Below, piece after piece: positions 16,294 to 24,377 of a stretch of DNA of 64,000 bases. Each line of letters starts with the position of its first letter. Within the stretch, counting starts at the first letter, position 1. Made by a program: the position numbers and the translations under genes. The notes beneath the pieces are model-generated. The model was given only the letters and a program-made list of their open reading frames with translations, searched no databases and was not told the DNA's origin. This DNA comes from Thermodesulfobacterium sp. (GTDB lineage Bacteria > Desulfobacterota > Thermodesulfobacteria > Thermodesulfobacteriales > Thermodesulfobacteriaceae). The stretch is from positions 1 to 64,000 of the forward strand of contig JACDNX010000008.1 in assembly GCA_017656385.1 (NCBI GenBank). The letters are read 5' to 3'.

Positions 16294-16741
16294 ATTTGAA
16301 AAAATCTTTTAACAACTTTTGAGCTTTTTCTTTTAAAAGCCCTTCTCTTATTTTTATTTGATGATTTAATTTTTTATCTTCTACTATATTGTAAATACTT
16401 CCGCAAGCTCCTGTTTTTTCATCTCTCGTTGCAAAAATGACTTCTTCAATTCTTGCAAGCACCAAGGCATAAGCACACATCGGACATGGCTCCAGTGTGA
16501 CATACATTTTACACCCTATAAGTCTATAATTTTCCAAATTTTTGCAAGCTTCCTTTATAGCTAAAATTTCAGCATGAGCTGTGGGATCGCAAAATTTAAG
16601 AATTTGATTCCTTCCTCTTCCTACTATTTTTCCACAAGAGCTTACCACTACTGCTCCAACTGGTACCTCATCCTCCTTAAAAGCAAGCTCAGCCTCTTTT
16701 AAGGCTTCTTTCATGTAAAAATAGTCTTTTTTATCGAACAT
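16283..16741 (-). CDS. tadA: tRNA-specific adenosine deaminase TadA
   Basis: TadA changes A34 to inosine in the anticodon of tRNA-Arg(ACG). The zinc site is complete: HAEIL supplies the His and catalytic Glu, and PCPMC the two cysteines. The protein has 152 residues, the usual length. It is the last gene of a minus-strand run from kdsA to tadA and follows the IspH fusion gene by 8 bases. Confidence 0.93.
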   Translation of the reverse strand: MFDKKDYFYMKEALKEAELAFKEDEVPVGAVVVSSCGKIVGRGRNQILKFCDPTAHAEILAIKEACKNLENYRLIGCKMYVTLEPCPMCAYALVLARIEEVIFATRDEKTGACGSIYNIVEDKKLNHQIKIREGLLKEKAQKLLKDFFKSKR

Positions 16742-16749
16742 GGCTAAAA

Positions 16750-18381
16750 TTAAAGCAGATTTAATAAAATAAAAGAAAGGGGCAAAATTAAGGAAAGAGT
16801 TTCTAAATATACTATCTGTCCGAGTGGTCTTTTTTTTATAATGAGTAAAAGTTTATAAGCCAATATCCATAGGATCAAAAAAAGAGCATACAGTTTATTT
16901 ATATAAATCAGAGGTAAGGAAAAAAGCAATCCCAGAACAATGAGAATTACCATAAGCCTATATATTCTGTTTTCTTTATAGCCTAAGTAAGAGCATAGGA
17001 AATTTGGAGGAAGAAATCCATCTGTGTGAAAATAAACTGATTCAAAATAAAGACGAAGGAAAAGAAGGATAAAAATAGCTTGCAAAAATATCAAGGTGAA
17101 AGAAAAATTCCAGAAAGGATACAAAAATAGAGAAATTCCAGTAAGGAGAAGAGGTTCTATTAAAAAATAAAAAACTGTCTTTAATAAGACTTGATTTAAA
17201 ATTAGTATAACTACAAAAAGAGCCAAAATTCTGGGATGGTAGAGAAAGCCACTTACTACACTGAGAGCTGCAAAAAGTATTAAAATAAATTTTACAAATC
17301 TCTTATGGTTTTTAAGAAAGGTTCCTTTTATAGAATAAAAAAACTCAAGTTCTTTTATATTTTGCAGGTTTTCAAGATTATATTTGAGCATCAAAAAGGA
17401 GAAAGTAGCCAAGGTTAAAAATAAAGTTCTTAAGTTAAAAGGATGGTTTATAAAGTTTAAAATTCCCAAAAGCAAAAAGATAAAATTAAAAGATTGAAGG
17501 AAGGAAAGAAAAGAAAAAGATTTTAAAAATTTGTAAAATTTAGAGGTGTGAGATTTCAAAAAATCTACTACTTCATTAATGAGCCAATTTGGAGTGGAAG
17601 CGCCAGCTGTTATACCAATTGTTTTTTCTTTTTTAATTTCTTCTAAGGGAATTTCTTCAGCTCTTTCTATTAAATAAACTTTTTTTCCTTCTTTTTTAGC
17701 AATTTCAGCAAGTCTATTTGTATTGGCACTAAATTTTCCACCTATAACAATAATTGAGGAACAGGTTTTGCTAAGTTCTTTTACTTCATTTTGTCTCACC
17801 TCTGTTGCATTACATATAGTATTGACAATTTCTCCATTTGGGAATTTTAAAAGAATGGCATTAGAGAGTTCCTTAAAAAGTCTTTTGTCTTGTGTGGTTT
17901 GAGAAAGTATTACATAGTCTTTAAGCTCTGGCAATTTTTCTATATCTTCAAAGGAGTTAACCACATAACCTTTGTCTTTACAGTAACCGAGAATTCCTTT
18001 AATTTCGGCGTGATTTTTGTCTCCTATGATTACTACATTTTTTCCTTCTGAAACAGCTTTTTTGGCAAGTGCCTGAACTTTTAAAACTCTGGGACAGGTT
18101 CCATCAAGAATTTCATGTTTTTTAGAAAGAATTTTTTTTTCCTGTGGAGGTATTCCATGGGCTCTTATAATACATACTCCAGAAGGAAACCCAGTTTCTA
18201 AACTTTTTATTATCCTAACCCCAAGCCTGTTTAAAAGTTCCAGAGTTTGAGGATTGTGAATAAGTGGACCGTAAGTGTAGATAGGATGTTTTTTTTCGTT
18301 TAGAGCCTTTAAAACCAGATTTAAAGCTCTTCTAACTCCCATACAAAATCCAGCTTTTTTAGCTATTTTAACTTTCATCAT
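16750..18381 (-). CDS. ispH: IspH (HMBPP reductase) fused to a UbiA-like membrane domain
   Basis: Residues 1-278 are a complete IspH, the 4Fe-4S enzyme that reduces HMBPP to IPP and DMAPP. Cluster cysteines are Cys13 (GFCMGV), Cys96 (DGTCPR) and Cys190 (NTICNAT); histidines are in IHNP, RAHG and KNHAE. Residues about 285-543 add seven or eight membrane helices. This part loosely recalls UbiA-type prenyltransferases (LENLQNIKELEFF and TDGFLPPNFLCSYLGYK), but the paired Asp-rich motifs are degenerate. Normal IspH ends near residue 280-320. The frame is continuous and the start overlaps the radC stop (ATGA). The IspH role is sure; the tail's role is not. Confidence 0.88.
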   Translation of the reverse strand: MMKVKIAKKAGFCMGVRRALNLVLKALNEKKHPIYTYGPLIHNPQTLELLNRLGVRIIKSLETGFPSGVCIIRAHGIPPQEKKILSKKHEILDGTCPRVLKVQALAKKAVSEGKNVVIIGDKNHAEIKGILGYCKDKGYVVNSFEDIEKLPELKDYVILSQTTQDKRLFKELSNAILLKFPNGEIVNTICNATEVRQNEVKELSKTCSSIIVIGGKFSANTNRLAEIAKKEGKKVYLIERAEEIPLEEIKKEKTIGITAGASTPNWLINEVVDFLKSHTSKFYKFLKSFSFLSFLQSFNFIFLLLGILNFINHPFNLRTLFLTLATFSFLMLKYNLENLQNIKELEFFYSIKGTFLKNHKRFVKFILILFAALSVVSGFLYHPRILALFVVILILNQVLLKTVFYFLIEPLLLTGISLFLYPFWNFSFTLIFLQAIFILLFLRLYFESVYFHTDGFLPPNFLCSYLGYKENRIYRLMVILIVLGLLFSLPLIYINKLYALFLILWILAYKLLLIIKKRPLGQIVYLETLSLILPLSFILLNLL

Positions 18382-19118
18382 AAGACCCCTATTAATTCTT
18401 TTTCTAAACTTTCTATAATTCCCTTTTCAGCCATGCTGAAATAACCATTTTTACCTATAATAACATGGTCAATAACTTTACATTGCAAGAAATACCCTAC
18501 TAACATCAATTTTTTAGTTATATTAATATCTTCTTTGGAAGGATTTATATCTCCTGAAGGATGATTATGCACAAGTATTAAAAAAACAGCCTTTTTTTCA
18601 AGGGCTTTGGCAAAAATTTCTCTTGGATATACAGCGCTTTCAGTAATAGTTCCTTCAAAAAGTGTATCTATAGCAAGGACTTTGGATTTGGCATCAAGAT
18701 AAATCGCTTTTAGAATTTCTCTTGATAAATTTTGCATCTCATATCGGAGATAATTATAAACCTCTTCAGGTGACCTGAGGTATTCAGTTTTCAAAGCCCT
18801 TGCCTTTAAATACCTTCTTGCAACTTCTTTTACCACCTTTAAAGGCAAAGCTGATCTTTCTTTGAGTCCTTTAAATCTGGATAATTCTTCCAGTGGAGCG
18901 TCAAGAACATTATCAAGTGTTTTATAATGATTTAAAAGTTCTCTTGCCAGTTTTCTGGTGTCTTTGTAAGGTATATTCAGAATAAGAAGAAGCTCAAGAA
19001 GATCTTCGTCAGTAAAAGTTTCAGGTCCTTCTTTTAAAAACCTCTCTTTTACTCTATTTCTGTGTCCTTTTGCCTTTTCATAAGCAGAAAGAAGAAGTGT
19101 TTTTTTATCTATAGCCAT
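18378..19118 (-). CDS. radC: RadC-family JAB-domain protein
   Basis: A protein of 246 residues with an N-terminal helix-hairpin-helix part (DEDLLELLLILNIPYKDTRKLARELL, here cited in part) and a C-terminal JAB/MPN metalloprotease-like domain. The metal motif HNHPSGD with the following PSKED is complete. RadC is annotated as a DNA repair protein, although its activity is unsettled. It lies between lptC and the ispH fusion, overlapping the latter by four bases. Confidence 0.9.
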   Translation of the reverse strand: MAIDKKTLLLSAYEKAKGHRNRVKERFLKEGPETFTDEDLLELLLILNIPYKDTRKLARELLNHYKTLDNVLDAPLEELSRFKGLKERSALPLKVVKEVARRYLKARALKTEYLRSPEEVYNYLRYEMQNLSREILKAIYLDAKSKVLAIDTLFEGTITESAVYPREIFAKALEKKAVFLILVHNHPSGDINPSKEDINITKKLMLVGYFLQCKVIDHVIIGKNGYFSMAEKGIIESLEKELIGVL

Positions 19119-19123
19119 GTTAT

Positions 19124-19606
19124 TTAAAGTTTTAGCTTGACCTTTGCTTTTTCTTTCACCCTAAAATTTCCAGTATCAACCTCATATATAAGCCCTTTAC
19201 CTTTTATCCTAAATCCTTCCTTTATTATCAGCACTTCTTTATCTGTTAGAATAAGATTTTTTTCGGGAAAGAATAGCAACTCTTCGGTGTAAACCTCTCC
19301 ATACTGAAAGGTTATAAGATGAACATTTTTTCTTAGAAGAAATTTGTCTTCATTTTTTTTGTAAAAACCTCTGTCTGCCCATATCTTGAGACCTTTTTCT
19401 TTGTTTGTAATATAAACTCCTTTACCCTCAAAGTCTCCATTTTCTTTTTGAATAAAGTCCTTTATTTTAAAACTCCAAATAAGTTTGTTTTTTTTATAAA
19501 AAGCATATTCCAGATTATGAGAGATCACTTTAAAAGAAAAGGAATAAGAGCTTAACATAAAAAAAAAGAGGATTATGCCAGATAAGACTTTAATAAATTT
19601 TCCCAT
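19124..19606 (-). CDS. lptC: LptC-like LPS export protein
   Basis: A 160-residue protein with one N-terminal membrane anchor (about 5-25, VLSGIILFFFMLSSYSFSF) and a periplasmic beta-rich domain. Repeats such as FEGKGVYITNKEKGLKIWADRG resemble the beta-jellyroll of LptC, which relays lipopolysaccharide from the LptBFG transporter to LptA. It overlaps kdsC by 34 bases, the classic kdsC-lptC order, which supports the call. The usual next genes lptA and lptB are missing here; radC follows. Confidence 0.75.
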   Translation of the reverse strand: MGKFIKVLSGIILFFFMLSSYSFSFKVISHNLEYAFYKKNKLIWSFKIKDFIQKENGDFEGKGVYITNKEKGLKIWADRGFYKKNEDKFLLRKNVHLITFQYGEVYTEELLFFPEKNLILTDKEVLIIKEGFRIKGKGLIYEVDTGNFRVKEKAKVKLKL

Positions 19607-20106
19607 TTTCCTTTAGCCTTTAAAATAAGATCACAGACTTCTCTTACTGCTCCTAAACCTCCGGGATGCTTTGTTACATAATCTACATATTTATTAATGG
19701 GATACCAAGCATTGGGCACTCCTATAGCAAGGCCCACTCTTTTTAAAATGGGAAGGTCTACCCAATCATCTCCCATATAGGCTACATCTTCATCTTTTAA
19801 ATTTTTTTCTTTCAAAAGTTTCTCATAGGAGTTGAGTTTTTCAAGTTTTCCTTGAATTAAAACATTTATACCGAGTTCTTTTGATCTGTGTTTTACTACC
19901 AAAGAAAATCTGCTTGAAAGTATTCCCACTTCAACACCTATTTTTTGTAAAAGTTTGATTCCCATTCCATCAAGCACATTAAAGTGTTTAATTTCGTTGC
20001 CCTGGCTATCTATGATAATTCTTCCATCTGTAAGAACTCCATCTACATCAAGTAGGAGAAACTTTATTTTGCTTGCTTTTTTAAGCACACTTTCAGGATA
20101 TTCCAT
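19573..20106 (-). CDS. kdsC: Kdo-8-phosphate phosphatase KdsC
   Basis: KdsC removes phosphate from Kdo 8-phosphate to give Kdo for the LPS inner core. It is a HAD-family enzyme: DVDGVLTDGR holds the nucleophile Asp and general acid Asp, SSR is motif II, and GDDWVDLP is motif IV. At 177 residues it lacks a cap domain, as is normal. It overlaps kdsA upstream by 14 bases and lptC downstream by 34. Confidence 0.93.
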   Translation of the reverse strand: MEYPESVLKKASKIKFLLLDVDGVLTDGRIIIDSQGNEIKHFNVLDGMGIKLLQKIGVEVGILSSRFSLVVKHRSKELGINVLIQGKLEKLNSYEKLLKEKNLKDEDVAYMGDDWVDLPILKRVGLAIGVPNAWYPINKYVDYVTKHPGGLGAVREVCDLILKAKGKWENLLKSYLA

Positions 20107-20890
20107 GCTTTTCTACCACACATCTCAGGTCTTTTATTTGCTGTAAAATCATTTCAAGCTCTGAGAGGGGTAAAGAATTTGGTCCATCACAAAGTGCTTT
20201 ATCAGGATCTGGATGAACTTCCATAAAGATACCATCAGCACCAACTGCAACTCCAGCTCTTATTAAATAGGGAACAAATTCTCTTTCTCCCCCTGATTTT
20301 CCCTCTCCTCCTCCTCCTGGAAGTTGAACACTGTGAGTTGCATCAAAAACAACTCTAACTCCAAAACTTTTCATAATAGGAATAGATCTGAAATCTACCA
20401 CTAAGTTTCTGTATCCAAAAGAGTATCCCCTTTCAGTAAGCATTACTTCTGGAGGATTTGAAGCTTGAGCTTTCTCTAATACATACTTCATATCCCAAGG
20501 TGACATGAATTGCCCTTTTTTAATGTTAACAATTTTTCCTGTTTGAGATGCAGAGACAACGAGATCTGTTTGCCTACAAAGGAAAGCAGGAATCTGAATA
20601 ATATCCACCACCTCAGAGACAGGTTTTATTTGCCAGGTTTCGTGAACATCAGTGGTAATTTTAACACCTGTTTTTCTTTTTATCTCGTCTAACCAGGAAA
20701 GTCCCTTTTCAAGTCCAGGTCCTCTGTAAGAAAAAAGAGAGGTTCTATTTGCTTTATCAAAAGAAGCTTTGAAAACATAATCAAAATCAAATTTAGAAAC
20801 CAAATCTTTTAAAAACTTAGCAATGTAAAAAGCAGTTTCAAAGTCTTCCAATACACAAGGACCAGCGATTATTAAAAACTTCTTATTCAT
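20093..20890 (-). CDS. kdsA: Kdo-8-phosphate synthase KdsA
   Basis: KdsA condenses phosphoenolpyruvate with arabinose 5-phosphate. The family start IAGPCVLED is present, with FKASFDKANRTS, the RGP loop and DATHSVQLPGG. The protein has 265 residues. Cys12 (GPC) suggests the metal-dependent class found in Aquifex-like thermophiles, an inference that depends on the other metal ligands also being present. It is the first gene of the minus-strand run to tadA and is divergent from the radical SAM gene. Confidence 0.94.
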   Translation of the reverse strand: MNKKFLIIAGPCVLEDFETAFYIAKFLKDLVSKFDFDYVFKASFDKANRTSLFSYRGPGLEKGLSWLDEIKRKTGVKITTDVHETWQIKPVSEVVDIIQIPAFLCRQTDLVVSASQTGKIVNIKKGQFMSPWDMKYVLEKAQASNPPEVMLTERGYSFGYRNLVVDFRSIPIMKSFGVRVVFDATHSVQLPGGGGEGKSGGEREFVPYLIRAGVAVGADGIFMEVHPDPDKALCDGPNSLPLSELEMILQQIKDLRCVVEKHGIS

Positions 20891-20903
20891 AAAAGAACTG
20901 GTT

Positions 20904-20932
20904 TTGTTAAAATTTAAAAACTATTTTATAAT
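20904..20932 (+). promoter_or_regulatory. Promoter of the radical SAM gene
   Basis: TTGTTA (20904-20909) and a perfect TATAAT (20927-20932) are 17 bases apart, giving a start near 20939. The ATG is at 20968. Confidence 0.6.
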
Positions 20933-20942
20933 CAAAAAGACA

Positions 20943-20954
20943 ACCTTGCAAGGT
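20943..20954. promoter_or_regulatory. 12-base palindrome just after the predicted transcription start
   Basis: ACCTTGCAAGGT is a perfect palindrome placed at about +4 to +15 of the promoter at 20904. That is a position where a repressor dimer would block transcription. No regulator can be named. Confidence 0.4.
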
Positions 20955-20967
20955 AGATTTTGAACTT

Positions 20968-22548
20968 ATGGATTACTTAAAATTTGAAAAGAATTACATA
21001 AAAAAAAGATGGAGAAATAAAGTTTCTGTTGCACTTGTCTTTCCTAATTATTATAGGATTGGAATGTCAAATCTCGGTTTTTTGTATATTTATGAAACTC
21101 TAAATCAATACAAAGAAATTGTCTGTGAAAGGGTATTTTTACCTGAAAAAGAAGAATCCTTGAGGTCAGTAGAAAGTAATAGACCTCTTAAAGACTTTGA
21201 TATAATCCTTTTCTCCATTCCTTTTGAGGTAGATTACATAAATGTGTTAAAAATTTTAATGTTAGGAGGAATAGACTTAGACCCTACTCACAGAAAAGAA
21301 GTAGTTTTAGCTGGTGGGGTGGCTATTTGGTTAAATCCTGAACCACTTTCTTCTTTTGTTGATGGATTTTTAATGGGGGAATGGGAAGCTCTGGAAGAAA
21401 AAATAGTTCCTGTTTTTATGGAGTATTTCCATAATAAAGAAAAACTACTTGAGATTTTAAATACTTTTTCATTCTCTTATATTCCACACCTTGAAAAAAA
21501 AGCTGTTATAAAGGTAGCCAAAAGTAAGAAATTAAGTAAGATCGTTTATGCAAGGCTTATTAGTGAAAAAGCAGAGTTTTCAAATACCTATCTAATAGAG
21601 ATTTCTAAAGGTTGTGGAAGGTCCTGTAGATTTTGTGCTGCTGGATTTATTTATAGACCTCCAAGAAGTTATTCAGAGGAGCTCTTAAGTGAGGTAATAA
21701 GAGAAGTTCCTGAAAATTCCAAAGTAGGAATTATAGGTCTTGAATTTGCTAATAAAAATGAGGTTTTTACTCTGGGTAGAAAACTTTTAGAAAAAAACTG
21801 TATTCTTACTTTTTCTTCTTTAAGAATAGATACTCTCAATGAAGAGTTTTTAGAACTTTTGAAAGGGACAAGGAGTATTGCTATTGCTCCTGAAACAGCA
21901 TCTTTAAAGCTTAAAAAGGTAATAAACAAAAATTTGACCGAGGAAGAAATTTTCTGGGCATTAAACAAGTTTCAGGAAAAGAAACTGAAAAATGTTAAAT
22001 TTTATTTCATGATGGGGTTGCCTCTGGAAGACTTAAGTGATTTAGAAGAAACTGTTAAATTTGTGGAAAGACTTTTAAAAAAGAAGTTTAAACTTACTTT
22101 TTCTTTTACCTTTTCTTTTTTTGTTCCCAAACCTCATACACCTTTTCAGTGGCAAAGCTTTTTAGATTTAAAGAAACTTAAAGAAAAAGAGAGTTTTATA
22201 AAGAGGAGGTTAGGATATGTTAAAAATTTAAGAGTGGAATCTCCTAAGGAAGCTTTTATTCAGGCTTTAATAGCAAGAGGAGACCAAAGGATTAAGGAGT
22301 TTCTCATTCTAATGGCAGGAAGAAAGGGGTTTAAAAGTGCTTTAAAAACCATTTCCGGTATTTCAGAAATTTTGGCACCTGAGAAATCACTTGATATTGT
22401 GTTTCCTTGGGACAAAATCGATACCGGAGTTAAAAAAGAGTTCCTCTGGAAAGAGTGGCAGAGGGCTTTGAAGTTAAAACTAACTCCTTTTTGCAAAACA
22501 GAAAAATGTAAACTCTGTGGAGCCTGTTTAACAGATCTTTCAGGCTAA
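20968..22548 (+). CDS. B12-binding-like radical SAM protein
   Basis: A protein of 526 residues. The N-terminal part (VALVFPNYYRIGMSNLGFLY, with DIILFSIPFE and LAGGVAIWLNPEP) matches the B12-binding-like Rossmann region of this radical SAM subgroup. The cluster motif CGRSCRFC lies near residue 215. A cysteine-rich tail (CKTEKCKLCGAC) may hold another cluster. It resembles the TIGR03960 or YgiQ-like unknown radical SAM proteins. The substrate is unknown. It stands alone, and its end overlaps the end of convergent treT by 9 bases. Confidence 0.8.
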   Translation: MDYLKFEKNYIKKRWRNKVSVALVFPNYYRIGMSNLGFLYIYETLNQYKEIVCERVFLPEKEESLRSVESNRPLKDFDIILFSIPFEVDYINVLKILMLGGIDLDPTHRKEVVLAGGVAIWLNPEPLSSFVDGFLMGEWEALEEKIVPVFMEYFHNKEKLLEILNTFSFSYIPHLEKKAVIKVAKSKKLSKIVYARLISEKAEFSNTYLIEISKGCGRSCRFCAAGFIYRPPRSYSEELLSEVIREVPENSKVGIIGLEFANKNEVFTLGRKLLEKNCILTFSSLRIDTLNEEFLELLKGTRSIAIAPETASLKLKKVINKNLTEEEIFWALNKFQEKKLKNVKFYFMMGLPLEDLSDLEETVKFVERLLKKKFKLTFSFTFSFFVPKPHTPFQWQSFLDLKKLKEKESFIKRRLGYVKNLRVESPKEAFIQALIARGDQRIKEFLILMAGRKGFKSALKTISGISEILAPEKSLDIVFPWDKIDTGVKKEFLWKEWQRALKLKLTPFCKTEKCKLCGACLTDLSG

Positions 22549-23754
22549 ATTTTTTTGATTTAAAACTTTATACATAAGAATGAGATAATCTCTCAGATGA
22601 CGAATAATTAGGAATCTATGTTTCACTCTTTCTTTTGCATGAAATCCCATTTCTTCTCTAAAATATTTATTAGCCAAAAGCTGTTTTATTCTTACTGCAG
22701 CTCCTTCTATGCTGTTTACTAAATAACCTGTAACTCCGTGAACAATCTGTCTTTTAATTCCTCCAACATTTGAGCCTACAACAGGTTTTGATTTCCACAT
22801 GGCTTCTGAGACAACAAGTCCAAATCCCTCTTTTAAAGATTTCTGCACAACAACAGTTGCTCCCCTCTGAAAAGCATTAATTTCTCTATGGCTATCAGGA
22901 GGAAGGTTTAACACAAATACATCCTTTTCATCTGGGGTGAGATTCATAAGCTCTTTATATACACTTTCTCCTTCTGGATCATCTGAGGCAAAAGACCCCA
23001 CAAGAACAAGCTGACAATCGTATTTTTTCTTTACAAGCTTAAAAGCCTCTAATACTCCAAAAGGATCTTTCAATCTATCAAAACGGGAAACCTGAAGAAT
23101 AAGAGGTTTTTCAGGATCTAATCCAAATTTTGTTAGAGTGGCTTGAATCTCTTCTTCAGGTAATTCTATATTTTTAGGGTGTAAAGGGTCAATAGATGGA
23201 CGAATGGTATAAACAGGAATTTCTATCTTTTCATAAACAAATTCAGGCATATGAAAAATACATGCATCATAGGCATTCAAAAAGTTTTCAAGAAAATCCC
23301 AGGCTTGAGGATCAGGGGTTGAGGTGTCCACATGACATCTCCAGATCCATTTTTGTCCTGGCTGTTTTTTTATAATAAGACCCATGGGCTGAGGATCATG
23401 AATAAACACTATATCGTAATTTTCTGTGTCTATTTCTTTGAGATTTTCATAAGTAGTTTTTAAGTAGTAAACAATCTCTTCACTGGTAATACAATGACCA
23501 CAAGCAATATGAAGTAAATTATGCAGTTTTTTGGTAAAAGTAAAAAATTTTTCATCTCCTTTAAAGACTTTCCAATCTGTTTTTATTTCAAGTTCATTCA
23601 TAAGAGGAACTAACCTATGTAAAATTTCTGCAACACCGCCACCTTTGTAAGTTGAATTTACATGAAGGACTCGCAGACCTTTTAGTTTTTTACTGATAAG
23701 GAACAATTCATGAATAGTTTCTTCACCGACAAAGGGTATATACTGTTCTAACAT
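22540..23754 (-). CDS. treT: Trehalose glycosyltransferring synthase TreT (GT4)
   Basis: TreT makes trehalose directly from NDP-glucose and glucose, and can also run in reverse. The N-terminus HVNSTYKGGGVAEILHRLVPLM and the later HVDTSTPDP are typical of TreT. The GT-B nucleotide-sugar end has FGLVVSEAMWKSKPVVGSNVGG with the acidic Glu. The protein has 404 residues. It is the last of three genes with otsAB and the DUF5752-like gene, overlapping the latter by one base. A related glucosyl- or mannosyltransferase activity is possible. Confidence 0.85.
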   Translation of the reverse strand: MLEQYIPFVGEETIHELFLISKKLKGLRVLHVNSTYKGGGVAEILHRLVPLMNELEIKTDWKVFKGDEKFFTFTKKLHNLLHIACGHCITSEEIVYYLKTTYENLKEIDTENYDIVFIHDPQPMGLIIKKQPGQKWIWRCHVDTSTPDPQAWDFLENFLNAYDACIFHMPEFVYEKIEIPVYTIRPSIDPLHPKNIELPEEEIQATLTKFGLDPEKPLILQVSRFDRLKDPFGVLEAFKLVKKKYDCQLVLVGSFASDDPEGESVYKELMNLTPDEKDVFVLNLPPDSHREINAFQRGATVVVQKSLKEGFGLVVSEAMWKSKPVVGSNVGGIKRQIVHGVTGYLVNSIEGAAVRIKQLLANKYFREEMGFHAKERVKHRFLIIRHLRDYLILMYKVLNQKNLA

Positions 23755-24377
23755 TATTCGCCTTCCAGAATATTTATTATCTTCTTTTTTATTTCGTATA
23801 GATTCATAGTGTAGAGATCCAGTTTACTTATTTTTTCTGCTTTTTTAGCTTCTCCTACATTAAATAACCAGGCAGAATAATCATTTATCAAAGTTTTGTT
23901 CTCTATTCTTGAAGTTACGAGATGATAAAAGAGAGAGTTTATACTTGATTTTTTAACTCCTTCTATAAACTCTTCTAAGGTATTAGCAACTTCTCCACAC
24001 TCAATGATTTCTCTTTCTGCTTCAATAAAATAAAAAGGATTTTCCTCTTTTCTATCCCAGGTTTCATCGTAGTTTTCTTCAAGGGTCTGTACAATAACAT
24101 TTCTCAGGTCTTCCAGATCGTAATAATCCAAAGGATCAATGATGGAAAGTTTTTCTGCAAGCAAAATACGACCATTTTTGTAAAACCAGTAGGAAATACT
24201 GTTAGCATAAAAAGTAGGCAAATTATGATAATTAAAAATATTTATATACATGTGGTAAAATATAGAAAATTTATCAATGACTTTAAGACTTTCTATAAAA
24301 TCTTTTATAGAATAAACTTTTATTCCTGTATATCTGGGTACCCACAATTCTGATTTAAAAATAAAAAGATTACTCAT
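23754..24377 (-). CDS. DUF5752-like protein in trehalose operon
   Basis: A 207-residue soluble, mostly helical protein. Two similar halves are visible. Each has a SIFYH/SLFYH-type motif (FSIFYHMYINIF and SINSLFYHLVTS) and then a W(F/L)F-x-A-E-K stretch (YWFYKNGRILLAEKLS and AWLFNVGEAKKAEKIS). This pattern fits DUF5752, recalled from trehalose clusters of thermophiles. No catalytic motif is seen. It overlaps otsAB by 8 bases and treT by 1. A regulatory or scaffold role in trehalose synthesis is a guess. Confidence 0.7.
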   Translation of the reverse strand: MSNLFIFKSELWVPRYTGIKVYSIKDFIESLKVIDKFSIFYHMYINIFNYHNLPTFYANSISYWFYKNGRILLAEKLSIIDPLDYYDLEDLRNVIVQTLEENYDETWDRKEENPFYFIEAEREIIECGEVANTLEEFIEGVKKSSINSLFYHLVTSRIENKTLINDYSAWLFNVGEAKKAEKISKLDLYTMNLYEIKKKIINILEGE

